Shown here one piece after another: positions 15,895-23,840 of a DNA stretch of 64,000 bases. The DNA is from Terriglobia bacterium (GTDB lineage: Bacteria; Acidobacteriota; Terriglobia; Terriglobales; Acidobacteriaceae). The first letter of the stretch is position 1. Every line of letters starts with the position of its first letter. The notes below the pieces were generated by a model, which did not search any database, was not told where the DNA came from, and saw only the letters and a list, made by a program, of their open reading frames with translations. The translations under genes were made by a program, and so were the position numbers. The stretch covers positions 35,008 through 99,007 of the forward strand of contig JAIQGE010000016.1 of assembly GCA_020072815.1 (NCBI GenBank), given 5' to 3'.

Positions 15895-17649
15895 ATGTCA
15901 TCGCCAACCACCACCGGAAAATACATGGACGCCCTGCCCGCGTGGGCGCGCGATCTCTCAGAAAAGTACTATTCGCGCTCTTACGCCATGTTCGTGCTCT
16001 ACGGCAACGTGCGTGACGTGATCCCCTTTCGCCAGCAGAACGGGCTCGACTTTCTTTCTCTGGACCAATTTCTCTCCAGCGCCCTCTTCGGCCAGCGCGA
16101 CCTGGTGCTGCACTACGACCGCGGCGGCCTGAGCTTCGGCAACCCGAACAGCCAGTCTGACTTCCGCCGCGCGCTGGAAGGCTATGACAGTTTTCACGGC
16201 ACCAGCTTCGCCAAAGGCGGCCTGCCGCGGAACCCTGACGCCGTCCTCAACATTCTGGACAACTACCTGCGCCTGCGCATTGCCGACGCGAAGAAAATCG
16301 CGCTGGTGGTGGACTTTGCCGAGACCATCGCGCCCGCGGGCGACGTCTCCAGCATGTCCGCCGAAGACCGCAACTCGCTGGTCATCTTCAAGCGCTGGGC
16401 GCGCAACGCCGACTTTCTCAACGCTGACGTCACCATCTGCCTGATTTCAGAAAATCAGACGGAGCTGAACCAGGGCATCGTGCAAAACCCGGGCGTGGCG
16501 TCCATTGAGATTCCCCTGCCCGACGAGCAGGAGCGGCTGGAGTTTGTGCAGTGGCAGCTGAAAGACCGTCCGCTGCCGGCGGGGTCGGAAGTGACGGACG
16601 CCGTGCTGGCCAAGCTGGGCGCGGGCCTGAAGCGCGTGCAACTGCAGAGCCTGCTTTCGCACGCGGTGCAGAACAAGCAGCCCTTCACCCTCAAATTTCT
16701 TACCGACCGCAAGAAAGACCTGATTGAAGCCGAGTCGGGCGGGCTGCTGGAGTTTGTGCAGAGCCGCTTCGATCTCACTTACGTCGCGGGCAATGATCAG
16801 GCCAAAAAGAAATTGCAGGACGCCGCGGCGGCCATCCGCATCGGCGCCACCGACTATTTGCCCATGGGCTACGTCATCTGCGGCCCCGTCGGCACCGGCA
16901 AGACGTTCATCACCACCTGTTTTGCCGGCGAAGTCGGCATTCCGGCGGTTACGCTCAAAAATTTCCGCAGCATGTGGCAGGGCGTAACGGAAGGCAATCT
17001 GGAACGCGTGCTCAACCTGCTCAAGGCCATGAGTCCCATCGCGGTGATTGTGGACGAAGCCGACGCCCAGCTCGGCGACCGCTCCAGCTCCGGCGACAGC
17101 GGCGTGAGCAACCGTGTGTTCGCCCAGATCGCGCAGTTCATGGGCAACACTGAGTATCGCGGCAAGGTCATCTGGTTCCTGCTCACCTGCCGTCCTGACC
17201 TGCTGCCGGTGGACTTGAAGCGCCAGGGCCGCGCGGAAGAACACATCGCGTTGTTCTACCCGGACACGCCGGACGAGCGCCGCGCCCTGCTGCGCGCCAT
17301 GCTCAAAAAGACTGGGTTGCCGTCATTTTCCGCCGACCTGGAACAATTCTTTCTCGATCACTCAGGAAATCTTTCCGGCGCTGACATAGAAGCCGTGCTG
17401 ATCCGCAGCCGCATGCGCGCCGCGCTGGAGAAAAAGACCGCCGTGGATGAGGGCGACCTGAAAGCTGCGGTGGAAGACTTCATCCCGCCCTCGTATCCGA
17501 CGGAAATTGACTTGCAGAACATCGTCGCCGTGCTGGAATGCACCAGCAAGAACCTGCTGCCCAAACAATACCGCGACGCTGACCGCAGCGAGCTGATCCG
17601 CCGCGCCAACGAACTGCTTCTGCTGAGCCGCCAGTCGGGCGAAGGATAG
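15895..17649 (+). CDS. AAA+ ATPase of the PspA cluster
   Basis: A 584-residue protein with two parts. Residues 1-290 resemble a degenerate AAA-type fold with no Walker A (YAMFVLYGNVRDVIPF). Residues about 300-500 carry a canonical AAA+ core: Walker A GPVGTGKT (330-337), pore-type segment KNFRSMWQGVTEGNLERVLN, Walker B IAVIVDEAD (D387, E388), sensor 1 FLLTCRPD and the arginine-finger-type VDLKRQGRAEEH. By family it should remodel or disassemble a protein polymer. Given the context, PspA filaments or the ABC-OmpA complex are the likely clients; this is inference. Confidence 0.9.
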   Translation: MSSPTTTGKYMDALPAWARDLSEKYYSRSYAMFVLYGNVRDVIPFRQQNGLDFLSLDQFLSSALFGQRDLVLHYDRGGLSFGNPNSQSDFRRALEGYDSFHGTSFAKGGLPRNPDAVLNILDNYLRLRIADAKKIALVVDFAETIAPAGDVSSMSAEDRNSLVIFKRWARNADFLNADVTICLISENQTELNQGIVQNPGVASIEIPLPDEQERLEFVQWQLKDRPLPAGSEVTDAVLAKLGAGLKRVQLQSLLSHAVQNKQPFTLKFLTDRKKDLIEAESGGLLEFVQSRFDLTYVAGNDQAKKKLQDAAAAIRIGATDYLPMGYVICGPVGTGKTFITTCFAGEVGIPAVTLKNFRSMWQGVTEGNLERVLNLLKAMSPIAVIVDEADAQLGDRSSSGDSGVSNRVFAQIAQFMGNTEYRGKVIWFLLTCRPDLLPVDLKRQGRAEEHIALFYPDTPDERRALLRAMLKKTGLPSFSADLEQFFLDHSGNLSGADIEAVLIRSRMRAALEKKTAVDEGDLKAAVEDFIPPSYPTEIDLQNIVAVLECTSKNLLPKQYRDADRSELIRRANELLLLSRQSGEG

Positions 17650-17660
17650 AGTTTTCTGCC

Positions 17661-18128
17661 GTGATCCCCACGCATCATCTTTTTGAAGGCCATCTCGTCG
17701 TCGCTGATCTTGAGCGGTCCATGAGGTTCTACGGCGGCGCTCTTGGACTGGAATTGGCGCAGACTTTTCCTGAACGCAAAGCTGCGTTCTACTGGATTGG
17801 CGGACGGGGGAAATCCATGCTTGGACTGTGGCAAGCAGGCAGCGCGCCCATGAGTATGAGCTTGCATCTGGCCTTCGCCGTGGACCTGCAAGATCTCTTG
17901 CATGCGCCCGAACGCTTGCAGGCGGCGGGAATCGCGCCGTTGGATTTTGACGGCAATCGCGCCGCCGAGCCGGTTGTCCTGGCATGGATGCCGGCTGCTT
18001 CCATCTATTTCCGCGACCCCGACGGCCATCTGCTGGAATACATCACCATGCTGACGGACGCGCCGCAGCTAGAAATGGGCGTTGTTCCCTGGAGTGAGTG
18101 GCAGCGCCGCAGCGGCGCCAAGCCGTAG
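17661..18128 (+). CDS. VOC-superfamily (glyoxalase/dioxygenase fold) protein
   Basis: A 155-residue VOC protein with paired beta-alpha-beta modules: HHLFEGHLVVADLERSMRFY, then SLHLAFAVDLQDLLHAPERL, and FRDPDGHLLEYI. Candidate metal ligands are H in the first strand, H in LHLAF and E in LLEYI, as in glyoxalase I and related enzymes. The substrate is unknown. It starts with GTG eleven bases after the AAA+ stop and may be transcribed with it. Confidence 0.85.
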   Translation: MIPTHHLFEGHLVVADLERSMRFYGGALGLELAQTFPERKAAFYWIGGRGKSMLGLWQAGSAPMSMSLHLAFAVDLQDLLHAPERLQAAGIAPLDFDGNRAAEPVVLAWMPAASIYFRDPDGHLLEYITMLTDAPQLEMGVVPWSEWQRRSGAKP

Positions 18129-18132
18129 CGCT

Positions 18133-18882
18133 ATGCGAACCGTGCTCCGTTTTATGGCGGCCATGTGGGAAGAAAACCCCGCGCTGCTTCTGCTTGCGCC
18201 GTTGTTTTTCCTGCAAGGCATCTACACCCGCGCGGTCACCCTTAAGCTGCCGGAAGCTGCTGGATCTCGCGCCGGCAACGCAGGCCGCGGTTCAGCTGTG
18301 CGCATCCTCATCGTGGGCGACTCTGCTGCGGCCGGTGTCGGCGTGGATCGCCAGGAGCAAGCGTTTTCCGGACAACTCACAGCGGCGCTCCAGGAAGAAT
18401 TTGCGGTCCACTGGCGCCTCTTCGCCAAGACCGGAGCAACTACGGAAAGCGCCCTTAGCGAACTTGCCACTTGTCCTGCGGAGACTTTTGACATTGCCGT
18501 CACCAGTCTTGGCGTGAATGATGTCACGTCAGGCTTGTCGGTGAGCGAGTGGCTGCGGCTGCAGACGCAACTTGTGGAACTGCTGCGAACGCGGTTTCAG
18601 GTCCGGACCGTCATGCTCACCGCGTTGCCGCCCATGCACAAGTTCGCGGCGCTGCCGGAGCCGCTGCGCTGGATTCTAGGCCAGCGAGCGCATCGCTTCA
18701 ATCTCGCCCTGCGTGAATTTGTTCCCACAATGAGCCGATGCGACCTGGTCGAACTCCGCAACCTGACCGAGCCCGGCATGCTGGCTACCGACGGCTTCCA
18801 CCCTTCGGCGCAAACCTACGCCGCCTGGGGCAGGTCGGCGGCGGCGATGATCCTGGCCCGCGCATCGCAACCGTCCCGCTGA
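18133..18882 (+). CDS. SGNH/GDSL-type hydrolase
   Basis: A 249-residue protein with an N-terminal membrane helix (ENPALLLLAPLFFLQGIY) and an SGNH hydrolase domain: block I VGDSAAAGVG (S64 nucleophile), block III SLGVNDV, and the catalytic D/H pair in DGFHPSAQTYAAWG. Probably an esterase anchored to the inner membrane and acting in the periplasm. The ATG at 18133 follows the VOC stop by four bases, a better start than the longer in-frame reading from 18082, which overlaps the VOC gene. Confidence 0.88.
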   Translation: MRTVLRFMAAMWEENPALLLLAPLFFLQGIYTRAVTLKLPEAAGSRAGNAGRGSAVRILIVGDSAAAGVGVDRQEQAFSGQLTAALQEEFAVHWRLFAKTGATTESALSELATCPAETFDIAVTSLGVNDVTSGLSVSEWLRLQTQLVELLRTRFQVRTVMLTALPPMHKFAALPEPLRWILGQRAHRFNLALREFVPTMSRCDLVELRNLTEPGMLATDGFHPSAQTYAAWGRSAAAMILARASQPSR

Positions 18883-19230
18883 ATCGTCGCGCGCCAGGGA
18901 CGGTGCATCACTCGCCGCAGTGCGATCATGGGGTTGCTAGCCACCTAATATCTTTAGTTGTAGGGGAAGACAAGAAGACGTGCCGGACTCCTTCCTCCGG
19001 CACGTCACTGGACCAAGGAGAACTCATTGTTCTTCTTGCTTTGCGTTCGCCAGGCGACACCTGGCACGGGGTCAACCTGGCTTTGGATGAACGGCATCCA
19101 GTCAATTAAGGGCCATGCGTTAATCAGCATGGAGGCTGGGCCAGCAGGTCCAACCTGAACCTGATGGTTAGTGCGGGCTGCCGGGCGCGGCGTTACAAGA
19201 AAAAAATCAAAGTCCTGGACGGCGACGTGA
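18883..19230. other. Gene-free stretch with a strong hairpin
   Basis: No gene found between the SGNH hydrolase and the minus-strand DUF4197-like gene. A perfect 10-bp stem (gacgtgccgg 18977-18986 with ccggcacgtc 18997-19006) with a ten-base loop lies in it. It lacks a T-tract, so it may be a terminator for both convergent units or a structured RNA. Confidence 0.4.
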
Positions 19231-19959
19231 TTATTTGCGAAGGCCGCCGAATACCTCTTTAAGCAGCGCCGTGGTCTGGGCGGCCGGGTCCTTGCGGATT
19301 TTTTTCTCTTCTTCGCCCAGCATGTAAAAAAGGCCGTCCAGGGCCTTGGCGACGATGTAGTCGTCCAGGCTGAAACTCTTGTCCTTGGCCAGCGGTGCGG
19401 CGATGGAGTTCTGCATCAGCTGGTTGTATTGCTGCACCACGCCCACCTTTTCCATGGACTTGTGCACAATGGGCGCGAAAGTCTTGGTCAGTTCGGGTGA
19501 ACTGGTGCGCTTGAAGTATTCCGTTGCGGCCGTGTCACTGCCGCCGGTGAGGATCTTGCGCGCGTCGTCGAACGTCATTTTGGTCACCGCGCGAAGAAAA
19601 ATTGCCTTGGCTTCGGGCGCGGCCTGCTCGGCGGCGCGGTTCATGCCGACTTCCAGCTCGTCCACTTGGCTGCCCCGGCCGATCATGCGCAGGCCTTTGC
19701 CCACGGTCTGCAATTTGGGAGGCAGCAGGATCTTGATGGCTTGGTTCTTCAAGTAGCCGTCCGGCCGGCCCGTCTTGGCCACGGCTTTTCCGGTGCTGAC
19801 CTTGAGCGCTTCCTTCAGGCCGGAGACGACTTTGTCATCGCTCAGATTGCTGCTGTTGGAGACTCCAATTTTCTCTTTGAGTTTGTCCAGCGGCGACTGC
19901 GCAACGGCCACGGAGAAAGGAACAAATACCAGCAAGAATCCTGCAATTGATTTCTTCAT
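19231..19959 (-). CDS. Secreted DUF4197-family protein
   Basis: A 242-residue protein with a signal peptide (MKKSIAGFLLVFVPFSVAVA) followed by the helical DUF4197 pattern: LSDDKVVSGLKEALKVSTGK, IKILLPPKLQTVGKGLRMIG, then TFDDARKILTGGSDTAATEY and FKRTSSPELTKTFAPIVHKS. The family is periplasmic and of unknown function. I start it at 19959 because the signal peptide begins there; the frame extends eight residues further to 19983. Confidence 0.85.
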   Translation of the reverse strand: MKKSIAGFLLVFVPFSVAVAQSPLDKLKEKIGVSNSSNLSDDKVVSGLKEALKVSTGKAVAKTGRPDGYLKNQAIKILLPPKLQTVGKGLRMIGRGSQVDELEVGMNRAAEQAAPEAKAIFLRAVTKMTFDDARKILTGGSDTAATEYFKRTSSPELTKTFAPIVHKSMEKVGVVQQYNQLMQNSIAAPLAKDKSFSLDDYIVAKALDGLFYMLGEEEKKIRKDPAAQTTALLKEVFGGLRK

Positions 19960-20086
19960 GAACAGCCCCCGGTCTTCACGCAATCATAATAGTTAGAGCA
20001 CGACGGGGCCGCAAATGTGTCACGTCCCGCGCGCATTTCCTCGCCTGGCCGTGTCATATAAGATCGCCCGATAACTCACCCATACC

Positions 20087-20743
20087 ATGAAGACGAACGC
20101 GAGCCAGCCCCGGAACGATATGCATCTCGCTGATTTACCGGACGAAGATTTGCGGGGAGACGATTTGCAGAAGGACGTCTTGCAGAAAGAAGCTTTGCAA
20201 AACGAAGGCTTGCCGCGAACGGCCGTTCGCGATGACGACCTGCGGGGAGAGCTCGAGCGGCTCCATCCCCAAAGCTTTGGCTGGGCGCTATGGTGTTGCC
20301 GCCAGCGGCGCGAAGATGCGGAAGATGTGCTGCAAACCGTGTACCTCAAGGTGCTGGAGGGCCGCGCCCGATTTGACGGCCGCTCCAGTTTCCAGACGTG
20401 GCTCTTTGGGGTGGTCCGCAACACCGCGGCGGAGCAGCGCCGGCGACGATGGCTGCGTGATGCGCTGCTGCTGAAGTGGTTTTTGAACGAGCCGGAAGCG
20501 GCCGCGCTGCCGGGTCCGGAAGCGGCGTTGGGCGAGGCCGGCCGCAATCGCGAGTTACGCGCTGCGCTGGCTCAACTGCCGGAGCGTCAACGCGAAGTGC
20601 TGCATCTGGTCTTCTACCAGGAGTTGACGGTGGAAGAAGCGGCGGTGACTCTGCGCGTCTCCGTGGGAACGGCGCGCACCCATTTTGAGCGCGGCAAGAA
20701 GCGCTTGCGCCTGATTTTAGCGAATGAAGATTTTAGCGAATAG
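20087..20743 (+). CDS. ECF-type RNA polymerase sigma factor
   Basis: A 218-residue ECF sigma factor: region 2 (ALWCCRQRREDAEDVLQTVY, LKVLEGRARFDGRSSFQTWL, FGVVRNTAAEQRRR) and region 4 (LAQLPERQREVLHLVFYQEL, VEEAAVTLRVSVGTARTHFE). The N-terminal about 45 residues form an unusual Asp/Leu-rich repeat (EDLRGDDLQKDVLQKEALQN) that is not part of the family. It is followed by a one-helix membrane protein and a Spy-like periplasmic protein, the arrangement of a metal- or envelope-stress-sensing sigma/anti-sigma unit. Confidence 0.92.
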   Translation: MKTNASQPRNDMHLADLPDEDLRGDDLQKDVLQKEALQNEGLPRTAVRDDDLRGELERLHPQSFGWALWCCRQRREDAEDVLQTVYLKVLEGRARFDGRSSFQTWLFGVVRNTAAEQRRRRWLRDALLLKWFLNEPEAAALPGPEAALGEAGRNRELRAALAQLPERQREVLHLVFYQELTVEEAAVTLRVSVGTARTHFERGKKRLRLILANEDFSE

Positions 20744-20785
20744 AAGATTAGCGAATGACGATTTTGGCGAATGAGGATTTTATTG
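20716..20785 (+). repeat. Degenerate tandem repeat at sigma/anti-sigma junction
   Basis: Four to five copies of a roughly 15-17-base unit (ttagcgaatgaagatt and variants) start inside the last codons of the sigma gene and continue through its stop into the spacer before the anti-sigma-like gene. Copy-number change would alter the sigma C-terminus and the spacing to the next gene. Confidence 0.65.
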
Positions 20786-20815
20786 GATCGGATTATGCCG
20801 AACAAAGGAAGCACC

Positions 20816-21178
20816 ATGAAGTCAAATGACTCAAACAATGACCGCGATCTGCGAGAGCGCTTCGCTGCCCTACGCCGGGAAGACGCCTCGCATGCGCCGG
20901 ATTTCGATGTCGTGCAGCGCCGTGCGCGCCGCGGACGGCCGGCTTGGAGCAGATGGGCCGCTGCGGCGGCCATGGTGATCGTCGCCGCAGTATTGCTGGT
21001 CAAGTTTTATCCCAGGCCCGCGCCGCCAACGCAGTCCATTACGGAATGGAAGTCGCCCACGGATTTTCTGCTGGAAACGCCTGGCCGCGGTCTGCTGCAG
21101 ACGCCGTCGTTTGGTCCATGGGCGACCGAGCCGCCGCCGGCGGAAAGTCCCACGCCGGCCGGCAAAAAGAAGAGTTGA
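20816..21178 (+). CDS. Single-pass membrane protein, probable anti-sigma factor
   Basis: A 120-residue protein: acidic/basic cytoplasmic start (RDLRERFAALRREDASHAPD, DFDVVQRRARRGRP), one membrane helix (WAAAAAMVIVAAVLLVKFY) and a short Pro-rich periplasmic tail. Size, topology and place directly after an ECF sigma gene suggest a small anti-sigma factor, although no ZAS-type His-Cys motif is present. The ATG at 20816 has an AAAGGAA Shine-Dalgarno; the frame extends to 20771 but through the repeat tract. Confidence 0.7.
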   Translation: MKSNDSNNDRDLRERFAALRREDASHAPDFDVVQRRARRGRPAWSRWAAAAAMVIVAAVLLVKFYPRPAPPTQSITEWKSPTDFLLETPGRGLLQTPSFGPWATEPPPAESPTPAGKKKS

Positions 21179-21205
21179 AATCAATTCATTGGGGAGGAAC
21201 CAATA

Positions 21206-21628
21206 ATGAAACGCGCTGTCTCTACCTTGACCTTGTTGTTGATGCTGCTCTTGCCCGCCACCGCCCTGCGCGCACAGGGTCCGAACGCCGAGGACGTCTT
21301 CAAACACGTGCTCGTTGCTCCCGAGCTCATCATGAAGTACCACAACGAAATCGGGCTCGACGAAAACCAATCACGCGCGATCAAGGAGCTGATCCAAAAG
21401 TCGCAGAGCAGATTCCTGGACTTGCAATGGGAAATGCAGTCTGAAGTAGAAAAGCTGGTCAAGCTGCTGAGCGCCCGTCCTTCGGACGAAAACGCCGTGC
21501 TGGCGCAGGTGGACCGCGTCCTGAACCTGGAACGCGATATCAAGAAAGCCCAGGTTTTACTGATGGTCCGCATCAAAAACACGCTGACTCCGGCCCAATT
21601 GGACAAGCTCACCGAATTGCGGCACTAG
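21206..21628 (+). CDS. Spy/CpxP-like periplasmic protein
   Basis: A 140-residue protein with a signal peptide (RAVSTLTLLLMLLLPATALR, cleavage after RAQ) and an all-helical mature part resembling the LTXXQ proteins Spy, CpxP, ZraP and CnrX (IGLDENQSRAIKELIQKSQS, TLTPAQLDKLTELRH). These are periplasmic chaperones or metal/stress sensors. As third gene of an ECF sigma unit, it is a good candidate for the sensor that tunes the anti-sigma factor. Confidence 0.8.
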   Translation: MKRAVSTLTLLLMLLLPATALRAQGPNAEDVFKHVLVAPELIMKYHNEIGLDENQSRAIKELIQKSQSRFLDLQWEMQSEVEKLVKLLSARPSDENAVLAQVDRVLNLERDIKKAQVLLMVRIKNTLTPAQLDKLTELRH

Positions 21629-21669
21629 GCATAATCACCGGGTGTTGCAAGAAAGCGTTCGCCGTCCCG

Positions 21670-21780
21670 CGGCCGGCTCTTTGGAGAGAATGCTATATTT
21701 ACTTGGCTTTCCAAAGTTCAATTCAGGCGCTCACGTCCTTGCGCTGGGCGCCTGGAACAGCATTCTTCTGGAGCCGGCCG
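21670..21780 (+). promoter_or_regulatory. Structured leader overlapping the rfbC ribosome-binding site
   Basis: A long imperfect stem pairs 21670-21694 (cggccggctct, gagaatgct arm) with 21759-21780; an inner hairpin pairs caggcgc (21724-21730) with gcgcctg (21748-21754). The GGAG Shine-Dalgarno (21770-21773) of rfbC lies in the 3' arm, eleven bases before its ATG. An alternative pairing of ctttgg (21678-21683) with ccaaag (21711-21716) would compete. No known riboswitch class recognised. Confidence 0.45.
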
Positions 21781-21784
21781 TCTC

Positions 21785-22363
21785 ATGCCCTTTACCATAG
21801 AATCCGTCCACTTGAATGAAGTTGTGATGGTGGCGCCGCAAGTGTTCGGTGACGCGCGCGGCTTCTTCATGGAGACCTACCGCGCCGACCAGTTTCGCGA
21901 GCTTGGCCTTCCCACCGAATTCCAGCAGGAGAACCAGTCGCGCTCCAGCAAGGGCGTGCTGCGCGGCCTCCATTTTCAGTATGACCCGCCTATGGGCAAG
22001 CTGATGCGCGTGGTGCAGGGCGCGGCGTTCGTGGTGGCCGTGGACATCCGCAAGGGTTCTCCGACTCTGGGCCGCTGGTTCGGCGCTGAGCTGTCGGCGG
22101 AAAACAAGAAACAGATGTGGGCGCCCTACGGCTTCGCCCGCGGATTCTGCGCCCTCGCCGACGGGACCGAGGTCCTTTACAAGTGCACCGCCATTTACAA
22201 CCCAAAAACGGAGGGCGGGATCTACTTTGCCGACCCGGCTGTGGGCATCCCCTGGCCCACGGACCCGGCTTCCGCCGTGACCTCAGAACGCGACCGCAAC
22301 GCCCCCACGCTGGCGCAATGGCTGGCCTCGCCGCTCTCGGAACACATCAAGTATCCTGGGTAG
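21785..22363 (+). CDS. rfbC: dTDP-4-dehydrorhamnose 3,5-epimerase
   Basis: A 192-residue cupin epimerase, third step of dTDP-L-rhamnose synthesis. Family landmarks: DARGFFMETYRADQFRELGL, FQQENQSRSSKGVLRGLHFQ (catalytic His in RGLHFQ), VVAVDIRKGSPTLGRWFGAE, PYGFARGFCALAD and YKCTAIYNPKTEGGI. It opens the polysaccharide locus; rfbD, rfbA and rfbB lie 6-10 kb downstream. Translation may depend on the leader stem that covers its Shine-Dalgarno. Confidence 0.95.
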   Translation: MPFTIESVHLNEVVMVAPQVFGDARGFFMETYRADQFRELGLPTEFQQENQSRSSKGVLRGLHFQYDPPMGKLMRVVQGAAFVVAVDIRKGSPTLGRWFGAELSAENKKQMWAPYGFARGFCALADGTEVLYKCTAIYNPKTEGGIYFADPAVGIPWPTDPASAVTSERDRNAPTLAQWLASPLSEHIKYPG

Positions 22364-22451
22364 TCACTGGCCTAAGGACTGCAAAGCTGCTTTACCAGCA
22401 ATGTATACTCATAGCATCCTGCAGCAAGCGAGGTCCGCCGAAATCTGACTG

Positions 22452-23735
22452 ATGCCAACGGGGAGAGCTATAAACGAAGTCCTAATTGAGGAAGAAAAAG
22501 AGCCAGTGCCCAGCGCCGGCGCTGAAAGAGTGCGCGACTGGCTGTCTGCCGCCGACTTTCTCTGGTCGCGGCGGCTGCGGGTGCTTGGGTGGGCGATTGC
22601 CGGGACCCTCCTGTCCGCGGTGCTTACCTACAAAATCTGCAAATTTGAAGCCACCGTGCAAATCATGCCTCCGGACAGCGGGGGCGGCGGCCTATCCGCC
22701 CTGGCGGCGACTGGCCTGCTCAAATCGCCCGGCATGGCGGGACTCGCGGGCATGGCCGGAGACATGCTCGGCATCAAGAGCACCGGTGCGCTGTTCATCA
22801 AAGTGATGCAGAGCCGCACCGTGGAAGACAAACTGGTTGACCAGTTTGATCTGCGCAAAGGGTGGTTCGGCGAAGTAGCCCGGGAAGACGCGCGCGAAAA
22901 ATTGCTGTCGCGGACCACCATTGTGGAAGACAAGAAAAGCGGCGTGATCAGCGTGACGGTGCGCGATCGCAACCAGCAGAAAGCCGCGGACCTTGCCGGA
23001 GCGTATGTCCATGAACTGGACGCGGTCATGCGCAAGACCAGCACCTCGGCGGCCGGCCGGGAACGCGAGTTCATCGAAGGGCGGCTGGCGGAAGAGAAGA
23101 AAGCCCTGGACGAATCCGAGCAGAATTTCAGCCAGTTCGCCAGCAGCTCCATGGCGCTTGACGTCCCGCAGCAAACCCGTGTGATGGTGGAAGCGGCCGC
23201 GCGGCTGCAGGGAGAGATGATTGCGGCGAAGGCCGAGCTGGAAGGCCTGGGGCAGATCTATACTGCGGAAAATCCCCGCGTCAGGACGCTCCGCACCCGC
23301 GTGAATGAGCTGCAGAAGGCCATGGACCGGCTCAACACGGGGAGCACAGGCAAACCCGCGGCCGGTGATTCGCCCAACAGCCCGTATCCTTCGGTCAAGA
23401 AGCTGCCGCTGGTGGGCGTGGAGTGGGCCAACCTTTATCGCAACACAAAGATTCATGAAACGGTGTTCGAACTTCTGACGCAGCAATACGAAGTGGCCCG
23501 GATCCAGGAGGCCAAGGACATCGCCACGGTCAAGATCCTGGACGCGGCGGTGGTCCCGGAAAAAAGGCACCCCAGCCCCACGCTGGTGATCGTCCTAGGC
23601 GCACTGATCAGCGCGCTTCTGGCTTGCTGCGGGCTGTACATGCAATACCGGTGGCTACAGCGGGGCCCTGACGATCCCTGGCGCATTTTGATGGCGACCA
23701 TCTTCCGGCGGAACAAAGACATCTCAGCCACGTAG
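22452..23735 (+). CDS. Wzz/GumC-like polysaccharide chain-length determinant
   Basis: A 427-residue inner-membrane protein with membrane helices near the N-terminus (LGWAIAGTLLSAVLTYKI) and C-terminus (SPTLVIVLGALISALLACCG), and a large periplasmic coiled coil between (residues about 175-320). Pre-TM2 motif VPEKRHPSPTLV is typical of the family. No tyrosine-kinase domain is attached. It controls chain length or export of the polysaccharide made by the neighbouring flippase and polymerase. Confidence 0.9.
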   Translation: MPTGRAINEVLIEEEKEPVPSAGAERVRDWLSAADFLWSRRLRVLGWAIAGTLLSAVLTYKICKFEATVQIMPPDSGGGGLSALAATGLLKSPGMAGLAGMAGDMLGIKSTGALFIKVMQSRTVEDKLVDQFDLRKGWFGEVAREDAREKLLSRTTIVEDKKSGVISVTVRDRNQQKAADLAGAYVHELDAVMRKTSTSAAGREREFIEGRLAEEKKALDESEQNFSQFASSSMALDVPQQTRVMVEAAARLQGEMIAAKAELEGLGQIYTAENPRVRTLRTRVNELQKAMDRLNTGSTGKPAAGDSPNSPYPSVKKLPLVGVEWANLYRNTKIHETVFELLTQQYEVARIQEAKDIATVKILDAAVVPEKRHPSPTLVIVLGALISALLACCGLYMQYRWLQRGPDDPWRILMATIFRRNKDISAT

Positions 23736-23840
23736 CGACCGGCGCGAAAAGGAAAAAGGCAAAAGAGAAGCTGAACAGGTTTTGAATTTCTAGCGGACCG
23801 CGCCAGTAAGGCCCGCATCGCAAAAATCATTCGAGCATTC

